Shown here: positions 17,039-25,600 of the stretch, in pieces
Layout: every line of letters starts with the position of its first letter
Numbering within the stretch: the first letter of the stretch is position 1
Notes under the pieces: generated by a model
What the model saw: the letters and a program-made list of their open reading frames with translations, nothing else
Databases searched by the model: none
What the model was told of the DNA's origin: nothing
Position numbers and translations under genes: made by a program
Assembly: GCF_934630535.1 (NCBI RefSeq)
Contig: NZ_CAKTVU010000014.1
Coordinates: forward strand, 1-50,345
Length of the DNA: 50,345 nucleotides
Origin: an uncultured Senegalimassilia sp.
Lineage (GTDB): Bacteria; Actinomycetota; Coriobacteriia; Coriobacteriales; Eggerthellaceae
Direction: 5' to 3'

Positions 17039-18145
17039 TTAGCAGCTGGCGAACACCTCCGCCAGTTTCTCGCGGTCCACGATGCCGTCGGGGTCGGCCG
17101 CCTGCGCAAGCGCCCACATGGTCTTCGCCAGCAGCGCCTCGGTGGTGGCGGCGCCGCCCATGAGCACGCCCGGGCGGTCGCAGAACGCGCGGCCGACCTC
17201 GTACACGCTCAGGTCAGCGCCCTCGTATGGGCACTGCGTGGTCATAACCAGCGTTTTCCCGGCGTCCACCCATGCGAGCAGCGTGTCGGTGATGCCGTCG
17301 TACTCCGGGATGCCGCCCAGTCCGAATGCCTCGACCACCAGCGCATCGCACGCGGGGCGCAACGCGTCGATAACCAGCGCATCCATGCCCGGCGTAAGCT
17401 TGAGCACCGCAACGCGAGGGTTAAGGGAATCGTAAAAGCGCACGTCCGAAACCGCGCCATCGGCCTCCGCCTTACCCGCCGAACCGGCAATCTGCGATTC
17501 GGCTGATGCGCACGCGCGCCCCTCGCTTGCGTCGCCAGGTTTACCTGCCGCCGCAATCGACGCCGTGCCCATCTGACCGCAAGCGCCATCCGCCCACTTA
17601 ACCTGCCCGTCGCGCACGCACCCCAGTTCGGGCACGTTCAAGCTGTCGAAGGCTTCGAAGCTGCGGGTGCGCACCTTGCGGGCCGCCGTGCCCGAGATCA
17701 CCTTGCCGCCGAACGCCACCATCACGCCCGCGGCGGCATCGTCGCAGGCCACGAGCACGGCGTCGAGCAGATTGCGCTTGCCGTCGGTGCCGGGGTCGCC
17801 CATGGGCAGCTGCGAGCCGGTCAGCACCACGGGCTTCGGGCCGCCCTGCACCAAGTACGACAGCCCCGCCGCCGTGTACGCCAGCGTATCGGTGCCGTGA
17901 AGGACGACGAACCCGTCGAACTCGCCATAGCGTCGGCGCACCTCGCCCGCGATCGCCAGCCACCCTTGCGGGCGCATGTTCGTGCTGTCCACGTTCATGA
18001 CCTGCGACACCTCGACACGGCACACCTGCGCCACCTCGGGAACGAACGCCACCAGCTGCTCGCCGGTCAATGCCGGCGCAAGCCCGCTCCCCTCCTCAGC
18101 CGACGCGATGGTCCCGCCCGTCGCGATAACCAAAATACTTTTCAC
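17039..18145 (-). CDS. L-asparaginase, type I-like
   Basis: Hydrolyses asparagine to aspartate and ammonia. The 368-residue protein has the two catalytic threonine motifs of the family: Thr12 in ATGGTIAS and Thr85-Asp86-Thr87 in LHGTDTLAY. It also has the GGPKPVVLTGSQLPMG stretch. No signal peptide is seen, so it is probably cytoplasmic. An Ala/Gly-rich insertion of about 45 residues around 190-235 is longer than usual and likely a surface loop. It is the last gene of a minus-strand group that starts with the MntA/HepT remnant, separated by about 160 bp. Confidence 0.9.
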   Translation of the reverse strand: MKSILVIATGGTIASAEEGSGLAPALTGEQLVAFVPEVAQVCRVEVSQVMNVDSTNMRPQGWLAIAGEVRRRYGEFDGFVVLHGTDTLAYTAAGLSYLVQGGPKPVVLTGSQLPMGDPGTDGKRNLLDAVLVACDDAAAGVMVAFGGKVISGTAARKVRTRSFEAFDSLNVPELGCVRDGQVKWADGACGQMGTASIAAAGKPGDASEGRACASAESQIAGSAGKAEADGAVSDVRFYDSLNPRVAVLKLTPGMDALVIDALRPACDALVVEAFGLGGIPEYDGITDTLLAWVDAGKTLVMTTQCPYEGADLSVYEVGRAFCDRPGVLMGGAATTEALLAKTMWALAQAADPDGIVDREKLAEVFASC

Positions 18146-18162
18146 GGCAATCCCCTATCGTC

Positions 18163-18297
18163 TCAGTGCCATATGCAGAATCGGATATGAACGCCCCTCA
18201 CTGTCGCCCGCACCGACCGCTCCCACAACCCCAATAACTCGTACGGGTCAAACTCGCCTTGCGCAGCATCGAAAACCACACACGCACCGTTTTCCAT
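18163..18297 (-). CDS. Possible small ORF (44 residues), function unknown
   Basis: An ATG at 18297 preceded by GGAAAC opens a 44-residue frame (starts MENGACVVFDAAQGEF) 10 bases after the end of the hepT remnant and 17 bases before the asparaginase ATG. I recognise no domain. It may be translated as a linker ORF or be chance. Confidence 0.25.
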   Translation of the reverse strand: MENGACVVFDAAQGEFDPYELLGLWERSVRATVRGVHIRFCIWH

Positions 18298-18307
18298 ATT
18301 TGTTTCC

Positions 18308-18655
18308 TTACAAGCGCTCTTCTTGCAAATGAATACAAAACTCGGCCAACCGCGGAATATCCTCAGTTATAGTTTCCCAAAGAATTTCGGCATCAACATT
18401 TCCATACGCATGGGCTATCACATTCCGAAAGCCCCTGATTTGATGCCAAGGAATCTCAGCATGCGCGGCAATAAATCCCTCTGATTAGTCGTTTACGTGT
18501 TCGCCGATTTGCTGCACATAGAACGCGCAGCCGTCTCTATAAAGCGCTTCCTCGTTGAACAGGTCTTTTGTCGGAAAGAACTTTTCCTGAGCGCGCTTGA
18601 TTTTCTCGCAGTACATCGCAATGTGGGCGATGGCATCAGCTTCTTTCTCGTTCAT
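18308..18655 (-). pseudogene. hepT: HepT-type HEPN toxin (DUF86) interrupted by an in-frame stop
   Basis: Reads as a full-length HepT of about 115 codons from an ATG at 18655 to a TAA at 18308, except for one TAA at codon 57 (18485-18487). After that stop the same frame continues with the HepT catalytic motif R77-NVIA-H82-A-Y84, the RX4HXY signature of this RNase family, and a normal C terminus (RLAEFCIHLQEERL). HepT homologues usually have a hydrophobic residue such as Leu here, so a single TTA-to-TAA change would explain it. The truncated product lacks the active site. The start overlaps the 3' end of the antitoxin gene by 20 bases, as is typical of these pairs. Confidence 0.85.
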
Positions 18656-19118
18656 AAAGAAGCACCTCGTCTTTCTTAATGGACGCACGGAAATCCTCAG
18701 ACAGCGAAGACGTTGTAGAAACATCTACCGGCACGCCGATAAGTTGCTCCAAATCATACACGAAACCACCTATTTCAAGCCCTCGCATATCGCCTTTGTC
18801 GACACGCAAGTCAAGGTCGCTTCCCTCCTTTGCCGCATTGCGCGCACGAGACCCAAACGCCCAGACGCGTTCAACGCCATATTGCTTGGCTATCTGCTCT
18901 ACCGCCGAACGCATTGTTTGGGTAATCCCACAAGCAGCTTCCGTTCGCGGCGCGTTCTGCTGGGGAAGACGAAGGGCGAAGGGTAAGCCCTGCTGTAAAA
19001 CAATCTGGGAATACAGCGCCGAAATAGCTGCTGAGTGAGAAAGCCCCAGCTTGGACAGAATCTGCTCAGCCTGCGCTTTGATGTCCGAATCAAGGCGAGC
19101 GCTCACTGTTGTATACAT
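18636..19118 (-). CDS. MntA-type nucleotidyltransferase antitoxin with N-terminal RHH (RelB/DinJ-like) domain
   Basis: A 160-residue protein with two parts. Residues 1-52 (MYTTVSARLDSDIKAQAEQIL...GLPFALRLP) match RelB/DinJ ribbon-helix-helix antitoxins. Residues ~65-160 are a minimal nucleotidyltransferase with the motif GS-RAR (89-93), SDLDL (100-104) and a third acid at Asp132 (VPVDV), as in MntA antitoxins. MntA proteins neutralise HepT by adding AMP to the tyrosine of its RX4HXY motif. The catalytic acids look intact although the partner hepT is broken. AGAGG precedes the ATG, and a 25-bp palindrome lies 20 bp upstream. The RHH-MntA fusion is unusual. Confidence 0.85.
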   Translation of the reverse strand: MYTTVSARLDSDIKAQAEQILSKLGLSHSAAISALYSQIVLQQGLPFALRLPQQNAPRTEAACGITQTMRSAVEQIAKQYGVERVWAFGSRARNAAKEGSDLDLRVDKGDMRGLEIGGFVYDLEQLIGVPVDVSTTSSLSEDFRASIKKDEVLLYERERS

Positions 19119-19137
19119 CTTAGCCTCTTCTGTAATA

Positions 19138-19180
19138 GATATTATTACAATGTAATAATATCATGCATCATCGACTCCAA
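19138..19180 (-). promoter_or_regulatory. Perfect palindrome (putative autoregulatory operator) and promoter of the RHH-MntA gene
   Basis: Perfect 12-bp arms, GATATTATTACA (19138-19149) and TGTAATAATATC (19151-19162), surround one central base. On the minus strand a TTGGAG -35 (19175-19180) and a TATTAC -10 (19152-19157) are 17 bp apart, so the palindrome covers the -10. RHH antitoxins commonly bind such dyads in their own promoters. Confidence 0.75.
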
Positions 19181-19241
19181 AAGCGCTCAGTTGCCATTTT
19201 TTGCTACCCGCTTCCGACCCCCTCCCCAACCCTTCGCACAC

Positions 19242-19285
19242 AAAAACGCCGGCCGCAATTGTTTTGCAGCCGGCGCTTTTTGCGC
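19242..19285. terminator. Terminator downstream of formate dehydrogenase
   Basis: Stem CGCCGGC/GCCGGCG (19247-19253 and 19269-19275) with an inner GCAA/TTGC extension, flanked by A-runs and T-runs on both sides. It can terminate fdh transcription on the minus strand. Confidence 0.75.
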
Positions 19286-19358
19286 GCACTTCGAAATGAC
19301 GCCTACGAGTTTCTTTCGTTGCGGCAGGTTGTACAGACGAAATCCGCCCCTGACCCGC

Positions 19359-22300
19359 TTACGCCTTCTCCACCTTCACGGCGCACACCTTGTACTCCGG
19401 CGTGGCCGAGATGTTGTCGAGCGCGGCATTGGTCAGCCAGTTGGCGTTGCCGTCCTGGAAGTGGAACGGCATCCACGCCTCGCCGGGGTTGGTCTTGCCC
19501 GACACGCGCGCCTGGCTCTCGATGACGCCGCGGCGGCTGCTCACGCGCACGCGGTCGCCGTCGGCGATACCCGCGGCGGCGGCATCCACGTCGTTGATCT
19601 CGATGAACGACGTGCCGTCGATCTGGTTGAGCCCCTCGGTGCGGCCCGTCATGGCCTGCGCGTTGTACTGCGCCAGCACGCGGCCCGTCATCATGATGAG
19701 CGGGAATTCCTCATCAGGCTGCTCGGCCGACGGACGGTACTGCGCCAGCGAATATCCGCCCAAACCGCGCGAGAACTTCCCCTCGTGCATGATGCGCGTG
19801 CCCGGATGATCCGGGCCCGTGCACGGCCACTGCAGGCCCTGCCCCGCCACGGCGGCGGAATCCAGGCGCGCATGGCTGATGCCCGCATACGACGGCGTCA
19901 GGCTTGCCACCTCGTCCATGATCTGCGCGCCCGTGAGCGCCGGTTGGTCATACCCCATGCGGCGCATGATCTCGGCGAACACCTCGGTGTCCAGGCGCGC
20001 GCCCGCCGGGCCGTCCACCGCCTTGCGCACGCGCTGCACGCGGCGCTCGGTGTTGGTGAACGTGCCCTCCTTCTCCGCATAGCTGCGACCGGGCAGGATG
20101 ACGTCGGCGTACTTCGCCGTCTCCGTCATGAACAGCTCCTCGCACACGAAGAAGTCCAGCGACTCCAGCGCGCGGATGACGTGGCCCGTATCCGGGTCGG
20201 TGCGCACCGGGTCCTCGCCGAACAGGAACAGGCCGCGGATGCGCCCGTCAATCATGGCAGGGAAGCACTCGGTGGCTTTCAGGCCCGCCGCCTGGTTCAG
20301 CTCGACGCCCCATGCGGCCTCGAACTTCGCACGCATCTCGGGGTTGGCCACCTTCTGATAACCCGTGAAGTCCGCAGGCCCCGCGCCCATGTCGCATGCG
20401 CCCTGCACGTTGTTCTGGCCGCGCAGCGGGTTGATGCCGCAGCCGGGACGGCCCAGCTTGCCCGCGGCCAGCGCCAGGTTCGACAGCGCCATAACGCCCT
20501 CGGTGCCCGTGGAGTGCTCCACCACGCCAAGGCAGTAGACGATGGGGGCGCGCTCGGCCGTCGCGTACATCTCAGCCGCCGCCTCCAGGTCGCGCGCGTC
20601 GATGCCGCAGATCTCGGCCACGCGCTCGGGGGTGTAGTCGGCCACCATGGCGGCAAGCTCGTCGAAGCCCTCGGTGCGACCCTCCACGAACTCGCGGTCC
20701 ACCAGGCCCTTGCGAATCAGCACGTTCACCATGCCGTTCGCGAACGCCACGTTCGTGCCGGGGCGCAGCTTCAGGTGGATGTCGGCCTTCTTCGCCAGCC
20801 CGATCTCGCGCGGGTCCACCACGATCAGCTTCGCGCCGCGCTCGACCGCCTGTCGCAGGCGCATGCCCATGACGGGGTGCGCCTCTTCCGGATTGCTGCC
20901 CACCAGCAAGATGACCTGCGAATCCTCGCACACATCTTTGATTGAGTTCGTCATTGCGCCCGAACCAAGTGTAGTTGCCAGACCGGCAACGGTAGGGGCG
21001 TGTCAAACACGTGCGCAGTTATCGACATTGGGGCTGTCGAATGCGCACCTCGCCATCTTCTGGAACAGATAGATATCCTCGTTGGTGGAACGCGAGCACG
21101 CGAACGCCGCGATGCTCTCGCCGCCGTGTTCCTCCTTGAGCTCGGCGAACTTGCGCGCCACCAGGTCAAGCGCCGTATCCCAATCGGCCGGCTCGAACTC
21201 GCCGGTCTCGGGGTTTTTCACCAGCGGCGTGGTGATGCGGTCGGGCGAGTTCACGAAGTCGAAGCTGCCGGAACGGCCCTTCACGCACAGCAGGCCGTCG
21301 TTGGACGGGCCGTCGGCTGCCTGCACGTCCACGATCTGGTCGCCTTTCACCACCAGGTCGAGCTGACAGCCCACGCCGCAGTGCGGGCAGGTGGTGCGCA
21401 CGGTGTGGGTATCCCATTCGCGGTACAGCCCGCGGCGCTTCTCCACCAGGGCGCCCGTCGGGCACGCCTGCGCGCAGTTGCCGCAGCTCTCGCAGATGGT
21501 GGCATCCCAGTTCGGCCCGAACGGCGCGCGGATGGTGGTGCGCACGCCGCGCTTGCCGGTTTGCAGCACATGGTTGCCGGCCGCGTTGTTGCACGCGCCC
21601 ACGCAGCGCTGGCAGGCGATGCACAGGTTGGGGTCGAAGCGCAAGAACGGGTTGGAATCCAGCACCGGCTTGCGGGTTTGCTCCACGGGGAAGGTGGGGT
21701 GCGAAACGCCCACCTCGCGCGCCACGGCCTGCAGCTCGCAGGCGCCGTTCTTCACGCAGCTGAAGCAGTAGTCGGTCGAATCAAGGCCGTGGTTGGAGAT
21801 CAGCAGGTCAACGGCCATGCGGCGGTACTTCAGCACACGCTCGGTGGCCGTTTGCACCTGCATGCCGTCGACCACGCGCGTGGTGCACGCGGGCACGGGG
21901 GCGTCCTGCCCCTCGACGTCGACCACGCACACGCGGCACGACCCGATGGCGCTGCGCTCGGCCAGGTAGCACAGCGTGGGGATGTGGATGCCGGCCTCGC
22001 GGGCGACCTCCAAGATGGTTTGACCCTCGCGCGCCTCGAGCGCGCGGCCGTCGATGGTGATGTTAAGCATACTGGATACGCCCCCTTCGCAGGCGCCGGC
22101 GCCGAAGTGGTCGCAGCGCAGGCAGCGGCCGCATTCCTGCATGGCCTCATCCGTGCTCATGGGAACCTCGACGGCTTCGAAATCGTTCTTGCGCTCGCGC
22201 GCGGGGCGCTCGAGCACCTCCACGCGGCCGTACGCCGCGCGGTCGTTGGGCTGGGCCGGCGGAACCGCCACACCGCAGTCGAGCGTGTGGTTGAAGCCCA

Positions 22301-23942
22301 GCATATGGTCGATGTTGCGCGCGGCCACCTTGCCGGCGGCGATGGCCTTGATGGCCGACGCCGGACCGGTTTGGCAGTCGCCGCCCACGAACACGTTCGC
22401 GCCCGCGGATGCGTCGGCGCCGCGGGCGGCAAGCGCCTCGGCGTCCATCTGCGCGTGCAGCTGCTCGTCGGCCTTGAACTCGCCCCATTCTGCCGCCATG
22501 CCGAACTCCTCGAACGGCGCGGACACGATGTTCTGGCCCACGGCGATCAGGATGATGTCGGCGGGGATGCGCATCTGCGGCTTGTCGGCGGCCACGGGCG
22601 CGGGGCGGCCGCGCTTGACCGGGCCGATCATCTGCGGGTTCGTCAACAGCGCGCAGCAGCGGCCCTGTTCGTCCTTCTCGATGGCGGCCGGCGCCTGCAG
22701 CGTGATCATCTCCACGCCCTCGGCGATGGCCGACTCGATCTCGGCCGGCAGCGCCGTCATGTCGGAGATGCGGCGGCGATACACCACCGACACCTCCTCG
22801 GCGCCGGCGCGCACCGCCGTGCGGCAGCAGTCCATGGCCACGTTGCCGCCGCCGATGACGGCCACCTTCTTGCCCGTGAAGTCGGGATAATCGCCGTCGC
22901 CGATGCGTCCGAGCAGGTCAACGGCGGAGAATACGCCCTCGGCGTCCGTGCCGTCGATGCGCAGGCTCTTGCCGGTTTGCGCGCCGATGGCCACGTACAC
23001 GGCATCGTAATCCGCGGAAAGCTGCGCCATGCGCGCGGCGTCCACGGGGCTTTCGGTATGCACGGTGATGCCGCCCACGGCCAGGATGCCGCGGATGTCC
23101 TCGTCCAGACGTTCGCGCGGGAAGCGGTACGCGGGGATGCCGTAGCGGATCATGCCGCCCAGCTGCTTGCGCTCCTCGAACACGTCAACGTCGTGGCCCA
23201 TCAAAGCGGCGAAATACGCGCAGGTCAAACCGGACGGGCCGCCGCCCACGACCGCCACGCGGCGACCGGTTGCGGGCAGGCGCTTCGGCACGGGCACCCG
23301 GTCGGCGCGCGCGTGCTCGCAGGCGAACTCCTTGATGCCGCGGATGTTGAGCGGCGCGTCGATGAGCGTGCGGCGGCAACGCTGCTCGCACGGGTGCTCG
23401 CACACCAGGCCGCACGCGGTGGGGAACGGATTGTCCTTGCGAATCATCTGCACGGCGCCGGCGTAATCGCCCTGCGCCACCAGCGCGATGTAGGCGGGCA
23501 CGTTCACGTGCGCCGGGCAGAACGTCTCGCACGGCACCGACTGGCCCACGCTGCGCTGGCATTCATGCTTGCTCACATGGCTTTCAACCTCGGCGGCGAA
23601 GGCGTCCAGACCCTCCAACAGAGCGTTCGCCGACTCGTAGCCGATGGCACAATCAGACGTGTTGCGCACCATCTCAGCCAGCGCGCGCATGCGCTCGACC
23701 TCGGCGGCGCCTGCCTTGCAATCCACCAGATGGCGCAGCATGCCCGCCAGCTGAGGCAGGCCGTCGCGGCACGGCACGCATTTGCCGCACGTTTGCAGCG
23801 CGCCCTCCTCGAGCAGCGTCAGCTGCTGCGCCAGAGGGCACATGCCCGGCGGCATGGCGTCGACGCGACGCTTCTGCCGGTCCAGGAACCCGCCGATGCG
23901 GGCATCGTCCGCCGAAGCGGGCGCAATGGACAATCTCGTCAT
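19359..23942 (-). CDS. Selenocysteine-containing formate dehydrogenase fused to NuoF-tail and GltD-like domains
   Basis: Oxidises formate (or reduces CO2) at a Mo/W bis-MGD centre. The frame crosses a TGA at 21003-21005, read as selenocysteine 980 (ARV-Sec-HAPTVAGL), with a SECIS hairpin directly 3'. Domain order: NuoF-like C-terminal iron-sulfur segment (about 40-125, TCGKCVPCR); GltD-like FAD/NAD(P) oxidoreductase (about 135-620, nucleotide folds VVGGGPSG and VIGGGNVA); NuoG-like 2Fe-2S domain (about 627-700); His/Cys and 2x4Fe-4S ferredoxin motifs (about 726-830); and the catalytic domain from about 850 (CPHCGVGC) to the end. Total 1527 residues. This one-chain fusion suggests direct exchange with NAD(P)H. 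I chose the ATG at 23942 because GGGGGA precedes it. Stopping at the TGA would remove the whole active-site half, so it is not a pseudogene. Confidence 0.9.
20974..21005 (-). promoter_or_regulatory. Bacterial SECIS element and UGA selenocysteine codon
   Basis: Immediately after the in-frame TGA (21003-21005) the minus strand carries GTTGCC (20985-20990) pairing with GGCAAC (20974-20979) around the loop GGTCT. That loop matches the GGUCU of the E. coli fdhF SECIS bound by SelB, at a similar distance from the UGA (12 bases). Confidence 0.85.
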
Positions 23943-24033
23943 TTTTCCCCCGTTTCGCCCGCTTACGCAGGCTTGCAACGCTTGCATGGGGACGGCAATG
24001 GTATAAGCCGCCCCATCGTACTCCTAGTGTTTT

Positions 24034-24050
24034 GATACTTGCGCAGTATC
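24034..24050. promoter_or_regulatory. Inverted repeat in the formate dehydrogenase upstream region
   Basis: GATACT (24034-24039) and AGTATC (24045-24050) form a perfect dyad with 5 bases between them, about 95 bp before the fdh start. It may be an operator. No regulator gene is adjacent. Confidence 0.4.
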
Positions 24051-24179
24051 CTATGGCATAAGGCGAAGGTTCAGGTTTCCGTTTCGTTAACCCTCCGAAG
24101 AAACACACGCCGTAAAGCGAAAAAAGGCCGCCGCCGAAACGCAAGCCGAAAACGGCAAACGCTCCAAGCAACGGCCCTC

Positions 24180-24361
24180 AAAACCCAGATACTTCGGAGA
24201 CGTAGCGCTATCTGTCCGGAACCAATCTCAAAACCCAAACGCCTCGAGCGCGCAGCGTCAAGCGCCGGAAACCCCCAGCGCCTCGAGCACGAAGCGCAAC
24301 GCACCCGGAACCAGTGCCGAAGCTCACCGGGCGACCCAAACGCACAGCGTTATCCACCCGG
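24180..24361. repeat. Degenerate ~40-bp direct repeats between fdh and thrH
   Basis: Units near 24180-24219, 24230-24267, 24268-24307 and a shorter one near 24331-24361 share AACCC at the start, CCTCGAG- or CTTCGGAG-like centres, AGCG and a terminal CCGG. The repeats fill most of the 460-bp gap between thrH and fdh. I see no gene here. Confidence 0.6.
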
Positions 24362-24403
24362 AATCACCCACGCGAGCCCGTGCCCCTTTCGCGCAAACCC
24401 GCC

Positions 24404-25009
24404 TTACAGCGCGGCCTTGATGGCGCGAGACAGGTCCTCGAAGGTCTCGTACGCGGGAATCTCCGGATGCTCGGCCTTGATGGTGACGGTGCTGCGGAAC
24501 AAAAAGCCCGCCTTCGACGCCTTGATCATGCCCAAGTCGTTGTAGCTGTCGCCCGAGGCGATGGTCTCGAAGCCGCAGGAATGCAGCGCGCGGACCGTGG
24601 TCAGCTTCGTCTGATCGCAGCGCATGCGGTAGCCGGTGATGGTGCCGTCGTCGGCAACTTCCAGCGTGTTGCAGAAGATGGTCGGCCAGCCGAGCTTCTC
24701 CATGATGGGCTGGGCGAACTGCTCGAACGTGTCGCTGATGATGATCACCTGGGTTTGCGCGCGCAGGTCGTCCAGGAACTCCTTGGCGCCGGGCACGGGC
24801 TGAATGCCGGCGATGACTTCCTGAATCTGCGGCAGGCCCATGCCGTGGCGGCGCAGCACGTCCAAGCGGAACTGCATGAGCTTGTCGTAGTCGGGCTCAT
24901 CGCGCGTAGTGCGCATCAGGTCGGGGATGCCGGCCTTCTCCGCGAACGCGACCCAGATCTCCGGTGCCAGCACGCCTTCCAGGTCCAGACATACGATATT
25001 CATTCCCAT
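24404..25009 (-). CDS. thrH: ThrH-type HAD phosphatase (phosphoserine phosphatase / homoserine phosphotransferase)
   Basis: HAD-superfamily enzyme of 201 residues. It begins like ThrH with CLDLEGVLAPEIW, whose Asp-x-Glu replaces the usual Asp-x-Asp, and carries IISDTFEQFAQP and a C-terminal GDSYNDLGM. Characterised ThrH dephosphorylates phosphoserine and can move the phosphate to homoserine, linking serine and threonine synthesis. The ATG at 25009 (MGMN) is preceded by AAGGAA at normal spacing. The ATG at 25003 aligns best with Pseudomonas ThrH and is the alternative start. Confidence 0.9.
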   Translation of the reverse strand: MGMNIVCLDLEGVLAPEIWVAFAEKAGIPDLMRTTRDEPDYDKLMQFRLDVLRRHGMGLPQIQEVIAGIQPVPGAKEFLDDLRAQTQVIIISDTFEQFAQPIMEKLGWPTIFCNTLEVADDGTITGYRMRCDQTKLTTVRALHSCGFETIASGDSYNDLGMIKASKAGFLFRSTVTIKAEHPEIPAYETFEDLSRAIKAAL

Positions 25010-25206
25010 GAGGGTTCCTTTCACGCCGTCGTTGCTTTCGCAAGCCTCTTATGCGCATAAGCATAGGCCAGCCCGCCCACGCGCCCGGCCACGTTCCGGC
25101 CAATGCCGCGAGCGAACGGGAAACGGCAAGAAGACCAGCACGCTTAAACGACGGAAGAAGAGACAAAAGCCGATTCTCGCCTCACGCAGCCTTTCGCCCG
25201 CACTAT

Positions 25207-25265
25207 TGTCATTCGGTCTTTTACAGGTTTTTCATTCGGTAAATTACATGCTTTTCATTCAGGAT
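25207..25265. repeat. Three direct repeats with an exact 23-bp period upstream of thrH
   Basis: CATTCGG at 25210, CATTCGG at 25233 and CATTCAG at 25256, each preceded by a T-rich stretch and followed by T/A-rich sequence. A period of about two helical turns suggests cooperative binding of a regulator on one face of the DNA, about 200 bp upstream of thrH. The stretch 25010-25206 otherwise shows nothing I can assign. Confidence 0.6.
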
Positions 25266-25317
25266 TTTCCGTACAGGGAGGCACACGGAGACTTCGCGCG
25301 AATCTCGGGCGAACACA

Positions 25318-25391
25318 GAAAGCCCCTTGGCACGCGCGATTCGGTTTGCAAGGGGGATGGGGTTGCGAACCGCGCATGCCAAGGGGCTTTC
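25318..25391. terminator. Long hairpin downstream of the first molybdoenzyme operon
   Basis: Perfect 15-bp outer arms (25318-25332 GAAAGCCCCTTGGCA and 25377-25391) continue inward as GCGCG-TTCG/CGAACCGCGC with bulges. It lies about 210 bp beyond the membrane-subunit stop. No strong T-run follows on the minus strand. The region 25392-25600 holds no recognisable gene. Confidence 0.6.
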
Positions 25392-25600
25392 AGGTTGTAA
25401 AGATTGAAGGGATGAGCTTAGTGGCAGGCCGCCTGGGCGCCGCGGCTTCAGCGGGGGCGGAAATACCGCTGAAGCCGCGCCCGCACGGACACGATCGAAG
25501 ATCGGGCCCTAACAGGCTCGAAGCCAGCAGGCTGACGAACCGGGCGATCAGCCAGAGGGGCGGCCGGGCCATTGGGCCCGGCCAGGCCCCTCGAATCCGC

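Noticed and set aside
16768..17109. 113-codon minus-strand frame covering the 33-bp repeat as a gene
   Set aside because: It starts inside the asparaginase 3' end in another frame with no ribosome site; only its repeat part is noteworthy.
19035..24035. Very long plus-strand open frames opposite formate dehydrogenase (up to about 1000 codons)
   Set aside because: They mirror the GC-rich real gene on the other strand, contain no recognisable domains and are dominated by His/Arg/Ala composition.
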